DNA of 63,314 bases from Alphaproteobacteria bacterium UBA2966. GTDB lineage: Bacteria > Pseudomonadota > Alphaproteobacteria > UBA2966. A program made the position numbers and the translations under genes. The DNA is taken from the NCBI GenBank assembly GCA_002348365.1, contig DEBC01000098.1, forward strand, positions 25,408 through 88,721, written 5' to 3'. Numbering within the stretch: position 1 is the stretch's first letter; every line of letters begins with the position of its first letter. Shown here in pieces: positions 61,519 through 63,314 of this stretch. The notes beneath the pieces were generated by a model. The model ran no database searches. It was not told the DNA's origin and saw nothing but the letters and a program-made list of their open reading frames with translations.

Positions 61519-62126
61519 CAGCCCTCTCCCTCCGACTTCTCGTCGCCCGGCAGGATGTATTCGGCCCCTTCCCACGGACTCAGGAAATCGAATGTGCGGA
61601 ACTCCTGCGTCAGTTTCACCGGTTCGTAGACGACCCGTTTCTGTTCATCGTCGTAGCGCAGCTCGACATGTCCCGTCAGTGGGAAGTCCTTCCGCAACGG
61701 GTGGCCCTCGAATCCGTAGTCAGTCAAGAGCCTGCGCAGGTCGGGATGGCCGGAGAACATGATCCCGTACATGTCCCACGCCTCACGCTCGTACCAGCCC
61801 GCAGCACTGAAAACTTCCGCGACTGAAGGCACGGGTTGCCGTTCATCCGTTTCAAGCTTGACCCGAATGCGCTGATTGTGTGTGAGAGAGAGGAGGTTGT
61901 AGACGACGTCGAACCTTTGCTCGCGTTGCGGCCAATCGACTCCGCTTATATCGATCAGAATCCGAAATCCGCAGTTTGTGTCATCGCGAAGAAATGTCAG
62001 GACCTTAACAATTGAATTGCGGTCGACTCGCATGACGAGTTCGTGCAGCCCAATCTCTGACGAGATGACTTCGTTTGGCAGGTGACCTGCGATGTGTTCC
62101 GCAAGTTCGGAAAGCGCTTCGTCCAT
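61518..62126 (-). CDS. nuoC: NADH-quinone oxidoreductase subunit C
   Basis: A 202-residue peripheral subunit. Motifs: ISGVDWPQREQRFDVVYNLL near 60, RIRVKLETDERQPVPSVAEV near 84, AGWYEREAWDMYGIMFSGHP near 108 and LRRLLTDYGFEGHPLRKDFP near 130. The C-terminal EFRTFDFLSPWEGAEYILPG is typical of the alphaproteobacterial and mitochondrial 30-kDa subunit. The start is ATG 62126, 45 bp after nuoB. Confidence 0.97.
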   Translation of the reverse strand: MDEALSELAEHIAGHLPNEVISSEIGLHELVMRVDRNSIVKVLTFLRDDTNCGFRILIDISGVDWPQREQRFDVVYNLLSLTHNQRIRVKLETDERQPVPSVAEVFSAAGWYEREAWDMYGIMFSGHPDLRRLLTDYGFEGHPLRKDFPLTGHVELRYDDEQKRVVYEPVKLTQEFRTFDFLSPWEGAEYILPGDEKSEGEG

Positions 62127-62171
62127 GTTCCCCGTGGCTGCTTGATTAAGCGTCTGGTCGATGCACCCGAA

Positions 62172-62705
62172 CTAGCGAGTGATTGTCCCGGTCCGTCGTA
62201 TCTTCTTTTGCAGCTGCAATATTCCGTATACCAACGCCTCAGCTGTAGGTGGACAACCGGGCACATAAATGTCCACCGGCACAATTCGGTCACACCCGCG
62301 AACGACTGAGTAGGAATAGTGATAATAGCCACCGCCGTTGGCACAACTTCCCATGGAAATTACCCAGCGAGGCTCGGCCATCTGGTCATAAACCTTGCGG
62401 AGCGCAGGTGCCATTTTGTTGCAAAGCGTTCCTGCAACAATCATTAAATCCGATTGCCGGGGACTGGCACGTGGCACAACGCCAAACCGGTCTAAATCGT
62501 AGCGCGGCATAGAGGCATGCATCATTTCAACAGCACAACAAGCCAGACCAAAGGTCATCCACCAGAGAGAGCCTGTCCGCGCCCAGTTCGCGACATCATC
62601 GATCTTGGTGACCAAGAAACCCTTGTCGTTCAGGGCCTGAGACATCCGATCAAACGGCGCATCGAGATCGTGTTCCGGCGTCTGTGGTGCCGCCACTACT
62701 CCCAT
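62172..62705 (-). CDS. nuoB: NADH-quinone oxidoreductase subunit B
   Basis: The protein has 177 residues from the ATG at 62705, which has a good GGGAG ribosome-binding site and overlaps nuoA by ten bases. An ATG seven codons upstream has none. It carries cluster N2, the last Fe-S centre before quinone. The tandem Cys pair is in FGLACCAVEMMHASMPRYDL near 50, and the others are in SMGSCANGGGYYHYSYSVVR near 115 and VDIYVPGCPPTAEALVYGIL near 140. Confidence 0.97.
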   Translation of the reverse strand: MGVVAAPQTPEHDLDAPFDRMSQALNDKGFLVTKIDDVANWARTGSLWWMTFGLACCAVEMMHASMPRYDLDRFGVVPRASPRQSDLMIVAGTLCNKMAPALRKVYDQMAEPRWVISMGSCANGGGYYHYSYSVVRGCDRIVPVDIYVPGCPPTAEALVYGILQLQKKIRRTGTITR

Positions 62706-63061
62706 TCCAGTGCTCCCTTCCGCCATTCATAGATGAACCCGATGGTCAGAATGGTGAGGAAGATCATCATCGACCAGAATCCAAACACTCCAATCTCCCC
62801 GAGCGCGACAGCCCATGGGAACAAGAAAGCAACCTCCAAATCAAAAATGATGAATAGGAGGGCCACCAAATAAAATCGGACGTCGAACTGGCGCCGAGCG
62901 TCGCTGAATGCTTCGAATCCGCATTCATAAGGCGACAGCTTTTCGGTGTCGGGGTAATGATGCGCGGCAATATATGAAGCAGAGACGATGACGAGCGCCA
63001 TTCCAACGGCAATCGCCAAAAATACAAGTATTGGTAAGTATTCGACGATAACGCCCTGCAT
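62696..63061 (-). CDS. nuoA: NADH-quinone oxidoreductase subunit A
   Basis: A 121-residue protein with three membrane helices, using ATG 63061 (MQGVIVEYLPILVFLAIAVG). A TTG seven codons upstream is possible but less likely. SPYECGFEAFSDARRQFDVR near 48 is the loop at the quinone chamber, with the redox-sensitive Cys. FIIFDLEVAFLFPWAVALGE is near 80. It is the first gene of the complete 14-gene nuo cluster. Confidence 0.97.
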   Translation of the reverse strand: MQGVIVEYLPILVFLAIAVGMALVIVSASYIAAHHYPDTEKLSPYECGFEAFSDARRQFDVRFYLVALLFIIFDLEVAFLFPWAVALGEIGVFGFWSMMIFLTILTIGFIYEWRKGALEWE

Positions 63062-63293
63062 GCCGCTAACCGTGGTTACCAATAAAGATCGACACTATAA
63101 AAAACGCGCCCGATCAGCGACTGGCGATGAAACACACGTGTCACCGTCCCTCTGTGCAAACGCAGGCGCATTATAATGACGCACCTATACGATTAAAAGT
63201 AGAGAATGTTTGACTGCGCCGCCCCCGCTGAGGGGATATCACCCAGATTCAAGCACTTGAATGGATACAATCAACCGAGTCCACTTCAGCGAG
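63062..63293. other. Intergenic region between a tRNA and nuoA
   Basis: 232 bp with the only visible room for a nuo promoter. On the minus strand, TATAAT at 63175-63170 has a weak TTTTAA 17 bp upstream (63198-63193). Nearer to nuoA, a short CGCC/GGCG stem is followed by TTTTTT (63104-63099). That could be a weak intrinsic terminator for the tRNA transcript, but then any nuo promoter would have to lie within the last 40 nt. Confidence 0.4.
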
Positions 63294-63314
63294 TGGCGGG
63301 AGTGACGGGACTCG
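63294..63314 (-). tRNA. 3' end of a tRNA gene, probably tRNA-Ser (partial)
   Basis: On the minus strand the last 21 bases read CGAGT-CCCGT-CACTCCC-G-CCA: the end of the T-loop, the 3' arm of the T-stem, the 3' acceptor strand, discriminator G73 and an encoded CCA. G73 and the acceptor sequence suit tRNA-Ser, but other G73 tRNAs are possible because the anticodon lies outside the window. Confidence 0.7.

Noticed and set aside
63094..63130. Intrinsic terminator followed by a nuoA promoter at TATAGT (63099-63094)
   Set aside because: The stem is only 4-5 bp and no -35 match lies at a suitable distance from TATAGT. It was kept only as a note in the intergenic entry.
1..63314. CRISPR arrays, insertion sequences, prophage, integrons, toxin-antitoxin or defence systems
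   Set aside because: No regularly spaced repeats, transposase or integrase motifs, or compositionally foreign gene blocks were seen. The window is continuous conserved housekeeping sequence.

Overview
This window is a chromosomal segment of an alphaproteobacterium. The evidence is the long conserved gene order, the E1-beta pyruvate dehydrogenase subunit with its own lipoyl domain, the short proline-tRNA ligase without a full editing insertion, the LexA operators of GTTC-N7-GTTC type, the 14-gene nuoA-N cluster with separate nuoC and nuoD, and small markers such as a DUF1467 protein and LpxI. GC content looks moderate. The order (Rhodospirillales-like or another group) cannot be settled by eye. 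Nearly all of the sequence is vertically inherited housekeeping DNA. I see no insertion sequence, prophage, CRISPR array, toxin-antitoxin pair or defence island, and no convincing undescribed system. The informative oddities are decayed genes, gene-order changes and regulatory sites.

Layout. (1) Positions 1-6964, minus strand: tpiA, secG, pyrG, kdsA, eno, ftsB, pdhA and the start of pdhB, covering lower glycolysis, CTP, Kdo synthesis and entry into the TCA cycle. (2) 7177-16221, mostly plus: a PpiD-type chaperone, trpE, then trpG-trpD-trpC-moaC-moeA. The two trp blocks are separated by an oppositely oriented divergent polysaccharide deacetylase gene. (3) 16375-21914: lexA with two SOS operators, a comEC pseudogene carrying an internal deletion plus frameshift, gltX and gltA. 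(4) 21988-35928, minus: a 15-gene run read from rpsB through tsf, pyrH, frr, uppS, cdsA, dxr, rseP, bamA, ompH, lpxD, fabZ, lpxA and lpxI to gloA. It links translation and ribosome recycling to isoprenoid and phospholipid precursors, outer-membrane protein assembly and lipid A. lpxB, which commonly follows lpxI, is absent. (5) 35953-42776, minus: proS, lolC, lolD, dnaE. (6) 42932-44978: a small exported-protein gene whose signal peptide is cut off by an in-frame stop, and a plus-strand NCS2 purine permease closed by a strong hairpin. (7) 44996-48964, minus: birA, coaX, RNase J, methylmalonyl-CoA epimerase, DUF1467. (8) 48988-63061, minus: all 14 complex I genes, nuoA to nuoN. (9) 63294-63314: the 3' end of a tRNA, probably Ser, running off the window.

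The genes are packed in translationally coupled runs. Start and stop codons overlap by exactly 1, 4 or 8 nt at most junctions, which helped fix many start sites. Functional links include ProS and GltX with RpsB, Tsf and Frr (translation), BamA with OmpH, RseP, the Lpx enzymes and LolCD (envelope biogenesis), and PDH with GltA and Nuo (carbon oxidation to respiration).
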